Of a DNA stretch of 64,000 bases, positions 42,408-51,151 are shown one piece after another. The position numbers and the translations under genes were made by a program. This DNA comes from SABI01 sp963676605 (lineage in GTDB: Bacteria; Spirochaetota; Spirochaetia; Sphaerochaetales; Sphaerochaetaceae). The notes beneath the pieces were generated by a model. That model did not search any database. It was not told the origin of the DNA and saw nothing but the letters and a program-made list of their open reading frames with translations. The stretch spans positions 1 through 64,000 of the forward strand of contig CAXXSP010000065.1 of assembly GCA_963676605.2 (NCBI GenBank), given 5' to 3'. Within the stretch, counting starts at the first letter, position 1, and each line of letters opens with the position of its first letter.

Positions 42408-44192
42408 ATGGACCGTAATACCATTTTATTTATAGTTCTTTCGGTAATTGTTTTTGTCGGAGGAATGACTATTCAGCAGACGTTCTTCCCCCCTGATCCG
42501 GTTGAAGCATCAACCACTGTTCAGACAGCGGAGGCCGTAACGGATACTGCTGATACTTCTTCTGCTCCTGCACAGGTCACTCAGACTGCCGCAGCGAAGA
42601 GCATGAGCGGGTCAGATACCCTTCAGGCAGTGAACACCGCCTCTTCGACCGCACCATTCACCTATGAGACAGATGTATTTCTCATTGAATTCAATCCTGT
42701 AGGGGGGACAGTCACTTCACTGAAACTGAAGGATCATCTTGATGACGGAACCCCTGTGGAGCTCATCTTTAACGACGGTACGGATAAGGAAGCATTCTCC
42801 CTGTATGCAGGGAATGATATGAGTCAGCCTATCAATGCTGCCTTCAATTACTCGGTCAACGGTAATGAAGTTGTCTTTACACAGGATTTCTCTGTTGAAG
42901 GCGGCGCTCCGTTCACCCTGATCAAGCGCTACCACTTCGGTGACTCGGATTACCTGTTTGAGATCGAAATCGAAGCTATGAACAGCGAGAACAGTTCAAT
43001 CCCTCTCAATCTCAACGGCTATGCCTATACCCTTGCCTTCGAGCCTCAGGTGGGTCCGTCCTTCTTTACGGAACCTGATGGAAGATATACCTATCGCCGG
43101 TTCTATGTTGAGCAGAACGGTAAAAAGAGCACGGCGAAGATCAAGGACGGCATCTACACGAATAACGAGATCATCACCTGGGCTGCACTCGCAGGGAAAT
43201 ACTTCAGCGTGATCGGTATTCCCGATGCAACTCCGTATACGCTCACACTCACAGAGAAGGAGAACACGTCGATTCCTCTCGAATCCTCGATGTATTTCTC
43301 CCGCCCTGCCTATAAGACCTCTGCTTCGAAGGATGTGTTCCGTTTCTACATCGGTCCCCAGCTCAAGCAGCACATGACCATCTACAATGATTCATCCGAT
43401 AACGGTTTCGGTCTGAGTGAACTCAACCTTGAGAAAGCCCTCGACAGCTCATCCTGGCTTGGATGGCTCGAAAGCATCCTTAAGTGGCTGCTCACCTTCT
43501 TCTATGGTCTCATACCGAACTACGGTGTCGCCATCATCCTCCTGACTATTCTTATCAAGGTTGCCCTGCAGCCGTTCAGTAAGAAGAGTATGGAATCGAC
43601 GGCACGCATGCAGTCTCTCGGACCGCAGATGGAAGAACTGAAAGCAAAATATAAAGATAATCCTCAGAAGCTCAATGCGGAGATGGGGGAACTGTACAAG
43701 AAGGAAGGAATCAATCCTCTCGGCGGTTGTCTGCCGATGCTCTTCCAGTTCCCGATTTTCATCGCACTGTACGGGCTGCTGAATAAACACTTCGAACTGC
43801 GCGGTGCAGTATTTATCCCGGGCTGGATTAATGACCTTTCTCTTCCCGAGTCTGTATTCAATTTCGCACCGCTCTCTCTCCCCCTGATCGGAAGTGACCT
43901 GAGAGTTCTCCCGATCCTGTATGGAGCATCCATGATTCTCTCCTTCTCTCTGACTCAGGCATCAACTCCTCAGTCGGGAATGACCGGTAAGATGATGAAG
44001 TACGGTATGCCGATCATGCTCTTCTTCGTCCTCTACAGTGCTCCGTCAGGTCTGCTTCTTTACTGGATGGTGATGAATATCATCTCCATCGGACAGCAGA
44101 TGTACATGAATAAAAAGAAATCGAAGAGTCTTTCAGCTCCTGTTGCAGCTCCTACTGCAGGAAAGAGTACTAAGAAGAAAAACAGGAGATGA
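42408..44192 (+). CDS. yidC: Membrane protein insertase YidC
   Basis: Inserts and folds inner-membrane proteins, alone or with SecYEG. The 594-aa protein has an N-terminal anchor (TILFIVLSVIVFVGGMTI) and an Ala/Thr-rich linker. A large periplasmic domain spans about 85-345, typical of diderm YidC. The conserved membrane core has YGLIPNYGVAIILLTILIKV and PLGGCLPMLFQFPIFIALYG, further helices and a basic tail (KSTKKKNRR). GAGGAG lies five bases before the ATG at 42408; the GTG two codons upstream is less likely. It is followed by jag after 3 nt. Confidence 0.96.
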   Translation: MDRNTILFIVLSVIVFVGGMTIQQTFFPPDPVEASTTVQTAEAVTDTADTSSAPAQVTQTAAAKSMSGSDTLQAVNTASSTAPFTYETDVFLIEFNPVGGTVTSLKLKDHLDDGTPVELIFNDGTDKEAFSLYAGNDMSQPINAAFNYSVNGNEVVFTQDFSVEGGAPFTLIKRYHFGDSDYLFEIEIEAMNSENSSIPLNLNGYAYTLAFEPQVGPSFFTEPDGRYTYRRFYVEQNGKKSTAKIKDGIYTNNEIITWAALAGKYFSVIGIPDATPYTLTLTEKENTSIPLESSMYFSRPAYKTSASKDVFRFYIGPQLKQHMTIYNDSSDNGFGLSELNLEKALDSSSWLGWLESILKWLLTFFYGLIPNYGVAIILLTILIKVALQPFSKKSMESTARMQSLGPQMEELKAKYKDNPQKLNAEMGELYKKEGINPLGGCLPMLFQFPIFIALYGLLNKHFELRGAVFIPGWINDLSLPESVFNFAPLSLPLIGSDLRVLPILYGASMILSFSLTQASTPQSGMTGKMMKYGMPIMLFFVLYSAPSGLLLYWMVMNIISIGQQMYMNKKKSKSLSAPVAAPTAGKSTKKKNRR

Positions 44193-44195
44193 TGA

Positions 44196-44879
44196 ATGAT
44201 AAGAGAATTTGAAGGTAAAACAGAACAGGAAGCGATTGCACGGGCTCTGGAGGAACTCCAGGTCGTGCAGGATGATATTGATATTGAAATCGTAGAAGCA
44301 GAGAAGCGTTCCCTTTTCAAGAAGGGAAATGTGAAGATCCGTGTCCATCTCAAGGACGAGGCTGTTTCAGAGGCTGCTGATGAGGATGAAGGCCCAGTCG
44401 AGGTGAATGAGGAATTTGAAGAGCAGGTAACCACCTTCCTTTCAAACCTTCTCATCAAGATGGGCTATCCCGGAAGTGTTGATGTCGCGTACCGCAAACA
44501 CAACAAGCTCGGTCTCGATATCTCTTCAGAGTATTCCTCCATCATTATCGGCAAGAAAGGAAAGAACCTTGATGCTATTCAGCTGATCGTGAATGTCTAC
44601 GCAGGCCAGCTGCAGAATCATGTGAAGGTGATGGTCGATAGTGAGAACTACAGAATGAGACATGAGGAGTTCCTTGTCCGTCTTGCTTTCAAGACTGCAC
44701 AGTCGGTAAAGAAGAGCGGAAGAAGCAGACTCCTTGAGCCTATGAATCCGTTTGAAAGACGTCTGGTTCATACTGCATTGAATGAACTCGACGGTATCGA
44801 AACCAAGAGTGAGGGAGAGGGACTGTTCAAGCAGGTCCGTATTTCATTAGATGACTCTCTGCCTCCCCTGAGAAAATAA
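44196..44879 (+). CDS. jag: Jag/KhpB family RNA-binding protein
   Basis: A 227-aa RNA-binding protein with the three-part Jag layout. The N-terminal Jag_N domain is MIREFEGKTEQEAIARALEE followed by EIVEAEKRSLFKKGNVKIRV. The KH domain contains SIIIGKKGKNLDAIQLIVN (about 109-127), and the R3H domain MNPFERRLVHTALNEL (about 183-198) ends the chain. It resembles SpoIIIJ-associated protein/KhpB, which binds many mRNAs in Gram-positives. The yidC-jag pairing is conserved widely. It starts 3 nt after yidC. Confidence 0.93.
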   Translation: MIREFEGKTEQEAIARALEELQVVQDDIDIEIVEAEKRSLFKKGNVKIRVHLKDEAVSEAADEDEGPVEVNEEFEEQVTTFLSNLLIKMGYPGSVDVAYRKHNKLGLDISSEYSSIIIGKKGKNLDAIQLIVNVYAGQLQNHVKVMVDSENYRMRHEEFLVRLAFKTAQSVKKSGRSRLLEPMNPFERRLVHTALNELDGIETKSEGEGLFKQVRISLDDSLPPLRK

Positions 44880-44895
44880 TTGAAAGGGAAGGGGT

Positions 44896-46048
44896 ATGAC
44901 GAATAGAAGACATCTTTTTACAAGTGAATCGGTAAGTGAAGGACATCCTGATAAAGTCTGTGATCAGATCTCGGATGCAGTTCTTGATGCGTGTCTGAAA
45001 GAGGATCCCAACTCCCGAGTAGCCTGTGAAACGTTCGTAACGACAGATTTCGTCCTCGTAGGTGGAGAGATCACCACGCATGCATCATATAATGTGGATG
45101 AGCTCGTCCGCGATGTGGCGAGATCGATAGGGTATGATGAGGAGGGTATCGGCTTCAGTGCGGATTCCCTTACCGTAGAGAACAGGCTTCACCACCAGTC
45201 TCCCGATATCGCACGGGGTGTTGACTCCGAAATCAGTGATTCCGGTCTTCAGGGCGCAGGTGATCAGGGACTTATGTTCGGGTACGCCTGTGATGAGACG
45301 GAACAGCTCATGCCTGCTCCGATCATGTATGCTCATCATCTTCTTGAACGGGCAGCTCAGCTTCGCAAGGAAAAGAAAGTGGACTTCCTGAGACCCGATG
45401 CAAAGGCTCAGGTGACGATGGTCTATGACGAAGGCCGTCCTGTACATATCGATACAGTTGTTCTCTCTCATCAGCATAATGATGATGTATCACAAAAGGA
45501 TCTGCAGGCTTTTATTCAGTCTGAAGTGATTCAGAGTGTGCTCGAACCGACCGGCCTCATCGCCAAAGATACCAAGTACTATATCAACCCGACGGGAAGA
45601 TTCGCCATCGGCGGACCGACCGGAGACTCCGGTCTGACCGGACGTAAGATCATCGTCGATACCTACGGGGGTATGGCCCGGCACGGCGGCGGAGCCTTCA
45701 GCGGAAAAGATTCCTCGAAAGTGGACCGCTCCGCGAGCTATATGGCCCGCTTCGCAGCGAAAAACCTTGTTGCCTGGGGTCTGTGCACGAAGGCTGAGAT
45801 TCAGGTTTCGTATGCAATCGGCGTTCCCCATCCTGTATCAATCGATGTGAATACATTCTCGGACCGGTGTGATGGATGACAGTGAGATAGAGAAGATTCT
45901 CGAGAGAGAGTTTGATTTCTCTCCTGCAGGTATTGTGGAGCAGCTTGATCTGCTCAGACCGATATATCGCGCTCATATGAACTACGGCCACTTCGGAAAG
46001 GATGGGGTTCCCTGGGAGACTATTCTTCCCAGACCTTCCTACTTATAA
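44896..46048 (+). pseudogene. metK: S-adenosylmethionine synthase, single frameshift near the 3' end
   Basis: MetK makes S-adenosylmethionine from methionine and ATP. The first frame (44896-45879) is normal: GHPDKVCDQISDAVLDA (about 16), GAGDQGLMFGYA (about 119), DTYGGMARHGGGAFSGKD (about 255) and YAIGVPHPVSIDVNTF. It then runs out of frame into a premature stop. From about 45872 another frame continues the protein: TGVMDDSEIEKILEREFDF, then HMNYGHFGKDGVPWE and a stop at 46046-46048. The total span is one base more than a multiple of three, giving a normal 383-aa enzyme if one base near 45864-45871 is removed. This may be a sequence error rather than a dead gene, because metK is normally essential. 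Confidence 0.9.
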
Positions 46049-47038
46049 TGGAAAACGTAATGAGAGGTGCTCCCTGATAAGGAGCATCTTTTCTTTTGAG
46101 AACTGCGCTCCGCGGTTCTGGATGATCTCTCCAGCGAGGTAGGATGCGATATACCCTGAATCCTCGATAGAGAAATCCCTGCACAGACCATAGAGAAAGC
46201 CTGCCGCATAGATATCACCTGCACCGGTGGTATCTGTGGGTGTGGAAGGTCCTTCTACCGGTATGGTGTAAATCTTTCCTTCATGTGAGATATAGGAACC
46301 GAGTTTTCCGTTCTTCACAATTGCAGTTCTGCTGATCTTTCCCAAGGACCTGCAGCACTCATACGGGTCGTAGTGATTGAAGAGGATTCTCGCTTCGTCG
46401 GCGTTTGCGAATACGATATCTGCATACTCCTCGATGAGCTCAAGGAAGGCTTCTCTGTTCCGTCCTACTGCGAAAATGTCGGCTATATCGAAGGATATTG
46501 TTCTCTTCTTCCTCTTTGCTGTATCAAGAGAGATATGAATTGCCTCTTTCTGACTCTCGGTATCGTACATATACCCTGTGAAGTGGAAGATGTGTGAGTC
46601 TTCGACCGATTCAGTGTGAATATCCTCTTTCCCGTAATACCTGTTCGCTCCGAGGAAGGTATTCATCGTTCTTTCGCTGTCCTCGGTAATCAGAATCACA
46701 GAGGAGCCGGTGGGTTTGTCGCTTACCACAATCTCATCTCTCACCAGGTTCTCCAGAACCTGTTTCTTGTAGATTAAGCCGAATTCATCATCTCCGACCT
46801 TTCCTGCGAGAGTGGTGGGCACTCCCAGAGCTGCAAGGGTGATGATGGTATTCGGGCAGGAGCCTCCGCATGAATAGGTGACCGGGAATGCTGAGACGGA
46901 TTCAAGGAGAGCCGTCCGCGCTGTCACGTCAATAAGATGCATCGCTCCTTTATGGATTCCCTGTTTCTCAAGAAAATCATCGGTTACGTGTACAAGAATA
47001 TCGATCAGGGGATTACCGACCCCATAGACTGAATGCAT
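46043..47038 (-). CDS. PfkB family carbohydrate kinase (adenosine kinase-like)
   Basis: A 331-aa ribokinase-superfamily kinase. It starts YGVGNPLIDILVHVTDDFLE, has GGSCPNTIITLAALG (about 58-72, the sugar-binding region) and ends in the PfkB signature DTTGAGDIYAAGFLYGL (about 268-284) with the catalytic Asp. The N-terminal layout is closest to adenosine kinase-like members, so the substrate may be a nucleoside, but that is inferred. The gene is intact although genes on both sides carry frameshifts. It converges with metK, overlapping its restored end by 6 nt. Confidence 0.88.
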   Translation of the reverse strand: MHSVYGVGNPLIDILVHVTDDFLEKQGIHKGAMHLIDVTARTALLESVSAFPVTYSCGGSCPNTIITLAALGVPTTLAGKVGDDEFGLIYKKQVLENLVRDEIVVSDKPTGSSVILITEDSERTMNTFLGANRYYGKEDIHTESVEDSHIFHFTGYMYDTESQKEAIHISLDTAKRKKRTISFDIADIFAVGRNREAFLELIEEYADIVFANADEARILFNHYDPYECCRSLGKISRTAIVKNGKLGSYISHEGKIYTIPVEGPSTPTDTTGAGDIYAAGFLYGLCRDFSIEDSGYIASYLAGEIIQNRGAQFSKEKMLLIREHLSLRFPL

Positions 47039-47125
47039 GCAGCTCCTCCTGTTTCATAGTACAGGGGTTTTTCCTGTGATACAACAGGATTGTAAAAAGG
47101 ATTGTTCCCCTGTACCATACAGGAT

Positions 47126-48427
47126 ATGGACAGATATGTGATTGACGGAGGATATCCGCTGGAGGGAAGTATCAGAATCAGCGGAAATAAAAATGGTGCT
47201 CTCACGCTACTTGCAGCGGCTCTTCTCAGTGAAAGTAAGGTGATACTGCACAATATCCCCGATATCGCAGATGTCCAGGTGATGATTCAGCTGATGAGAC
47301 ACCTGGGGGTAGAGGTAGGAGCCATAGAGAAAGGAAGAGTCGAGATAAACCCCTGCGGACTCTGCATCTCGCTTCCCCACCTCCCAAGTGAACTTGTTGA
47401 TGATATAAGAGCATCCCTGCTTCTGCTCGGACCTGTTCTGGGAAGAAAGGGGAAGGTGCTCCTTCCTCCTCCCGGAGGCGATGTGATCGGACTGCGCCGT
47501 CTCGATACCCAGATCTCGGCAATCGAGGACGATGGGAGGAGTCTGTGCGGTTTCACCCTGAAGGGTAACCTTCGAAGCTGACGGAACAAGGTCTTCACTG
47601 CAGCGAGATATTTCTCCAGGAGGCATCGGTCATTACCACGGAGAATATGATCATGATGGCCGTTCTTACTGAGGGTGAGACCACCATCACGAATGCTGCA
47701 TGTGAACCCCATGTACAGGATCTCGTGCAGGATGCTGGTATCGATGGGAGCACGGATTCAGGGAAGCGGAAGCAATCTCCTCCATATTGAAGGAGTCAGG
47801 GAAACTTTCCGGTACCGAGTTTACCGTCGGATCTGATTATATGGAGGTGGGTTCCTTCATCGGTCTCGCCGGCGCCACCGGAAGTGAGATAGAGCTGCAT
47901 GGACTGCAGATCAACGATCTCAGGATGATCGAGAAAGGCTTCGAACGGATCGGAATCACCTGGCGGACAACCTCCGAGACTTCCATCCTTATACCGAAGG
48001 AACAGGTCGAAGGTGATGAGAAAGAGTATCTCCGGGTATACGCCCAAGATTGATGATGCTCCGTGGCCGGGATTTCCCGCAGACCTTCTCAGTATACTGA
48101 CCGTTACCCGCCACTCAGATGACGGGTTCGATTCTGATCCATGAGAAAATGTATGAGTCGAGGATGTACTTCATTGACTGGCTGATCAGGATGGGGTCTG
48201 ACATCATCCTCTGTGATCCCCACCGTGCACTGGTGAACGGTCCTACGCCGCTGAAGCCCGCCGTCGTATCATCTCCAGATGTGAGAGCCGGAATGGCTCT
48301 GATCATCGCGACCCTGTGTGCCTCGGGTGAGAGTACGATACAGAATATCTATCAGATAGAGAGAGGATACGAGGATCTTCCCGGAAAGCTCACTTCTCTC
48401 GGTGCGAGAATCCGCAAGGACCTCTAA
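47126..48427 (+). pseudogene. murA: UDP-N-acetylglucosamine 1-carboxyvinyltransferase, multiply frameshifted
   Basis: MurA catalyses the first committed step of peptidoglycan synthesis. The first frame (47126-47581) is clean: GSIRISGNKNGALTLLAAAL and PPPGGDVIGLRRLDTQ, where Asp119 replaces the usual catalytic Cys. After that the protein can be followed only by changing frame near 47580-47600, 47730, 47805, 48042 and 48104. Pieces include FLQEASVITTENMIMMAVLT, NAACEPHVQDLV, GKLSGTEFTVGSDYMEVGSF, DDAPWPGFPADLLSILTVT and MTGSILIHEKMYESRMYFID. The final frame ends SLGARIRKDL at 48427. Full length (about 433 aa) is normal once shifts are repaired. The start is uncertain: no good ribosome-binding site precedes 47126. 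Confidence 0.88.
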
Positions 48428-48926
48428 ATCCTTGTAGTTACAACTATTTAACCGGCTTTCCGGTGAAGTTATTCCAAGGTAATTCACAAGTTATCCACAA
48501 GGTTGTCCAGAAGGGAAAATCTCTTACATTCCGGTAAGACGTTTTAAACTTCCACCATTGCGATGTTGTATGTTTGGAAGAGTGTATTTAAATACTTGTA
48601 TTATATAAAGATGACAAACTATTAATATCTGTTTTTATAATAAATTCCTATGATAAGAATTATTGCTTTCCTAATAGGGTGATCAGGGTCTGATACATCT
48701 ATCTTATTCCACAAGTTATCCACAGGTTCCTCCACCCCTGTACTGAGTGAGAATTCACCCCCCGTAAGGAATTTTTTCCACACTCATTCTTCCTCATGAC
48801 CGCGTAGATTATCAATTCATTCTCTTTATGAGATTTCGTTTGAATACAATCCAACTTTGAAACCTTTATTAGAATCTACCCGAGTAGGTGTGAGCTTCTT
48901 CTCCACACCCTGAGAGAAAAAGAAAA
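48428..48926. other. Noncoding region with DnaA-box cluster (possible origin element)
   Basis: This convergent intergenic region holds two perfect DnaA boxes TTATCCACA (48491-48499 and 48716-48724), both inside the longer shared string CACAAGTTATCCACA. Near-boxes are TATTCCACA (48705-48713) and TTTTCCACA (48774-48782). Between them, about 48585-48660 is extremely AT-rich (TATTTAAATAC, TTATATAAAG, TTTTTATAATAAATT). No open frame of note occurs. The arrangement of boxes flanking an AT-rich segment resembles an origin or a DnaA-titrating site. Confidence 0.6.
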
Positions 48927-48980
48927 GCACCCTCTCCCCCTCTGTGATATCAGGAGTGGATGGCGAGAGGGGAGGGGTGC
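48927..48980 (-). terminator. Hairpin 1 with conserved loop (tandem terminator or sRNA end)
   Basis: A long stem (GCACCCTCTCCC... with ...GGGGAGGGGTGC, some mismatches) closes a loop of about 22 nt that includes TGATATCAGGAGTGGATGGC at 48945-48964. On the minus strand the hairpin is followed by a U-rich tract (TTTTCTTTTTCTC, from 48926 leftwards), which fits Rho-independent termination of transcripts coming from the outer-membrane-protein operon. Confidence 0.6.
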
Positions 48981-49032
48981 AAAGGACACGAAAAAAAGAA
49001 CAGGAAAGAATTCGTCTTTCCTAGTAGAAAGA

Positions 49033-49087
49033 GCACCCGCACCCTTTCATGATATCAGGAGTGGATGGCAGAAAGGGGTGGGAGTGC
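49033..49087 (-). terminator. Hairpin 2 with the same conserved loop
   Basis: The stem GCACCC-GCA-CCCTTTC / GAAAGGGGTGGGAGTGC closes a loop containing the identical 20-nt string found in hairpin 1 (here 49050-49069). The stem near the loop has changed on both arms (CTTTC/GAAAG here, CCCTC/GAGGG-type there), so pairing is kept. It lies 8 nt past the stop of the outer-membrane-protein gene on the minus strand, with a weaker TCTTTCT tract after it. Confidence 0.6.
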
Positions 49088-49094
49088 GAAAAAC

Positions 49095-50356
49095 CTAGAA
49101 GTAATAGTTGAGAGCGAACGAGAGAACTGACTTCTCTTCATAAGCTCCGTACATACCCTCCTCGTCACCAAGGAATATGAATGCTTCTGCGGTTACCTCA
49201 ACCGCATCTTCGATGTCGTAGGTGAGTGAGGGTCTGATCATGGCATTCAGGTCGTCGAACTCGACGATCGTGAAGATCTGTGCTGTAAGTGTATCATCAA
49301 GGAAGTCCTTCTGGATGTTGAGCGTTGCGAGCTGAGCATACTCCTTCGCTTCCCTTCCGCTGACAATCAGGGAGTCATTTATAATCGGCGATATAGGTTC
49401 CCCGGTACTGGGCGGCAAGAGAGAACCCTGCAAGATCGATATCGAGACCGATGAGGCCGTCGATCACGGTATGTTCTTCCACCGTCACTTGAGGGAGGAG
49501 TTCCTGCGACTACCGAACCGATAGGTTTGTCGAAGGATGTGAGGATCTCGGTTCTCTCAGGACAGCCGAAGAGACTGGAGCGGAGATTGCGGTTCCGAGC
49601 ACACCATAACGGCCGTACTCCGTGTTGATCGTCGGTATAGTGTCGGGCGTGATGGAGCTTGGATATGGATCATCGGTCCAGGTATACCCACCGAGCACTT
49701 CAAACGGTCGCGAGGGCTCCGAAATAACTGGCTTTTCCGAAGAGCTCAGTATTCTCGAGAGAGAATTCGGGAGTTTCCGGTTCACTCATCTGCACACTGC
49801 CCGAGCTCATGAAGGAGGGGGTGTTTGTACCAGTATGAGGTACTGTCAAAGGTCTCTGTAGGTACGAAGTGAGTGAGCCACATACCGGTGAAGGTGAATG
49901 CGTCATAGTAGTAGCTCGCTTTCACTGCGGGCACGCCCTGCTGAAGTTCGTGAGTCTCACTGAGGAGGAAGTCTCCCATGTTGAGCGGGCTGATCATATT
50001 GGTCAGGTAGAGGCCGTCTGCCTGACCGGTGGCGATGATCTGGCTTACCCACTCTGATATCCATCGCATCGAGATAGAAATCGGCATACAATTCTCTCAT
50101 GGCGAACTCGATCGTTTTCATCCTGATCTACAGAAAGGTAGGGCTGGATGAACAGGTGACTCATATCCTTGTAGATGTCGATGTTCAGATCGAGTTTCTG
50201 CTCGTAGTAGGGGAGTGAACCGTCATCGAAAGCGACGGCAAGCTTCGTCTGTGATAACCCTGTGTAGGAGAGGTCTGCTGCGCTGAGTGAGACAACCGTC
50301 GCACTCAGGATCAGCAGGATCAGGATCGGTAATCTGGTTCTGTTCTGTATCTTCAT
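49095..50356 (-). pseudogene. Outer-membrane beta-barrel protein (DUF1302-like), multiply frameshifted
   Basis: The N-terminus is intact, with a signal peptide (LPILILLILSATVVSLSA) and a beta-rich start. The rest is readable only by switching frames near 50115, 50045, 49790, 49700, 49510 and 49400-49440. Recovered pieces include MRELYADFYLDAMDIRVGK, then IIATGQADGLYLTNMISPLN, then FEVLGGYTWTDDPYPSS, then VIDGLIGLDIDLAGFSLAAQ and the terminal VLSFALNYYF. The last has the C-terminal aromatic residue of outer-membrane barrels. The DxRxGKQ...G.ADG...T..ISP pattern resembles DUF1302-type proteins that accompany MMPL/RND transporters. It starts 10 nt after the LolA-like gene. Restored length is about 420 aa. 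Confidence 0.7.
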
Positions 50357-50366
50357 CGGGTTCTCC

Positions 50367-51147
50367 TTAGAATCTCGGTCCCATCTTCAACTGACGGTCA
50401 GAGAAAAGTGATTCATCGAGGTCGTTATCGAAGGAAACATCATCCATCGTGATCGTCGTCTGTGTTCCCTTGTCGTGGTTTTCCATTGTCATGGTGGGTG
50501 ATCACGAAGATTCCGTCGATCACTTCGAGTTCTTCGATGGTGAGTTCGCGCACCATCTCACCCTTGTAATGGTATTCCTTGTTCAGGCCGTACCACTCAT
50601 CCTTTACGATATAGGTAACGGTTCTGTCGAACTCCTTGTTCTTCTCCTTGGGAATACTTTCGACGATATAGCACTCCTCTCCATCGACTGTGGTTGTTCC
50701 CAGGAGGGTGTGGGTATCCTTATTGGGATTCCTCGTTCCCATATCATCGTAGGTGAAGTCGGAGCCCATGAACGAATCGTTCTTGTTCTTTGATGCGATT
50801 CTCTTCACCCTCTTGAGAGCGGGAAGATAGATCCACTGGTCGTCGTCACGGTCATCAGGATAGCTGATGCTCAGAAATCCTGTATCCTTGACGTCGGCGG
50901 GGGAGAGGAAGAACATCAGTTTCTTTTCAATCCTGTCTTCATTCTCCTGACTCACCTGAACGATGTCCCGTTCACGTATCTGACCTCTCGAGTTCTGAAT
51001 CTCCATCTTGAGGTTCGCCTTCATGTTATTGCCGGTGTCACGGTTGTAGACGTTCCACATGATCTCTTCCCCTGTCGGGCTTGAAGCGAATAATGATGTG
51101 CTTACGATGAGGAGGATGATTCCTCCCAGAATTTTTTTTCTTTGCAT
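50367..51147 (-). pseudogene. LolA-like outer-membrane lipoprotein-sorting protein, single frameshift near 3' end
   Basis: An exported periplasmic protein related to LolA/COG2834 proteins that partner MMPL/RND transporters. A signal peptide (KKILGGIILLIVSTSLFASS) is followed by IQNSRGQIRERDIVQVSQEN, FLSPADVKDTGFLSISYP, QWIYLPALKRVKRI and the typical SDFTYDDMG. The open frame ends early at 50440, but another frame from about 50495 continues HDKGTQTTITMDDVSFDNDL and DESLFSDRQLKMGPRF to a stop at 50367, which is the expected family C-terminus. The span is one base over a multiple of three, so one base is extra or wrong. It begins 4 nt after the transporter gene. Confidence 0.8.
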
Positions 51148-51151
51148 GGTG

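Noticed and set aside
44880..44895. SAM-responsive riboswitch before metK
   Set aside because: Only 16 nt separate jag and metK, too short for a riboswitch; metK has just a Shine-Dalgarno there.
48927..49087. Integron attC pair or CRISPR array
   Set aside because: No attC core sites are seen, there are only two units, and the conserved part is the loop rather than a repeat with unique spacers. No integrase or cas gene is present.
49622..50057. Plus-strand frames opposite the outer-membrane-protein gene
   Set aside because: They are shadows of the frameshifted minus-strand gene, whose beta-barrel pieces line up in order.
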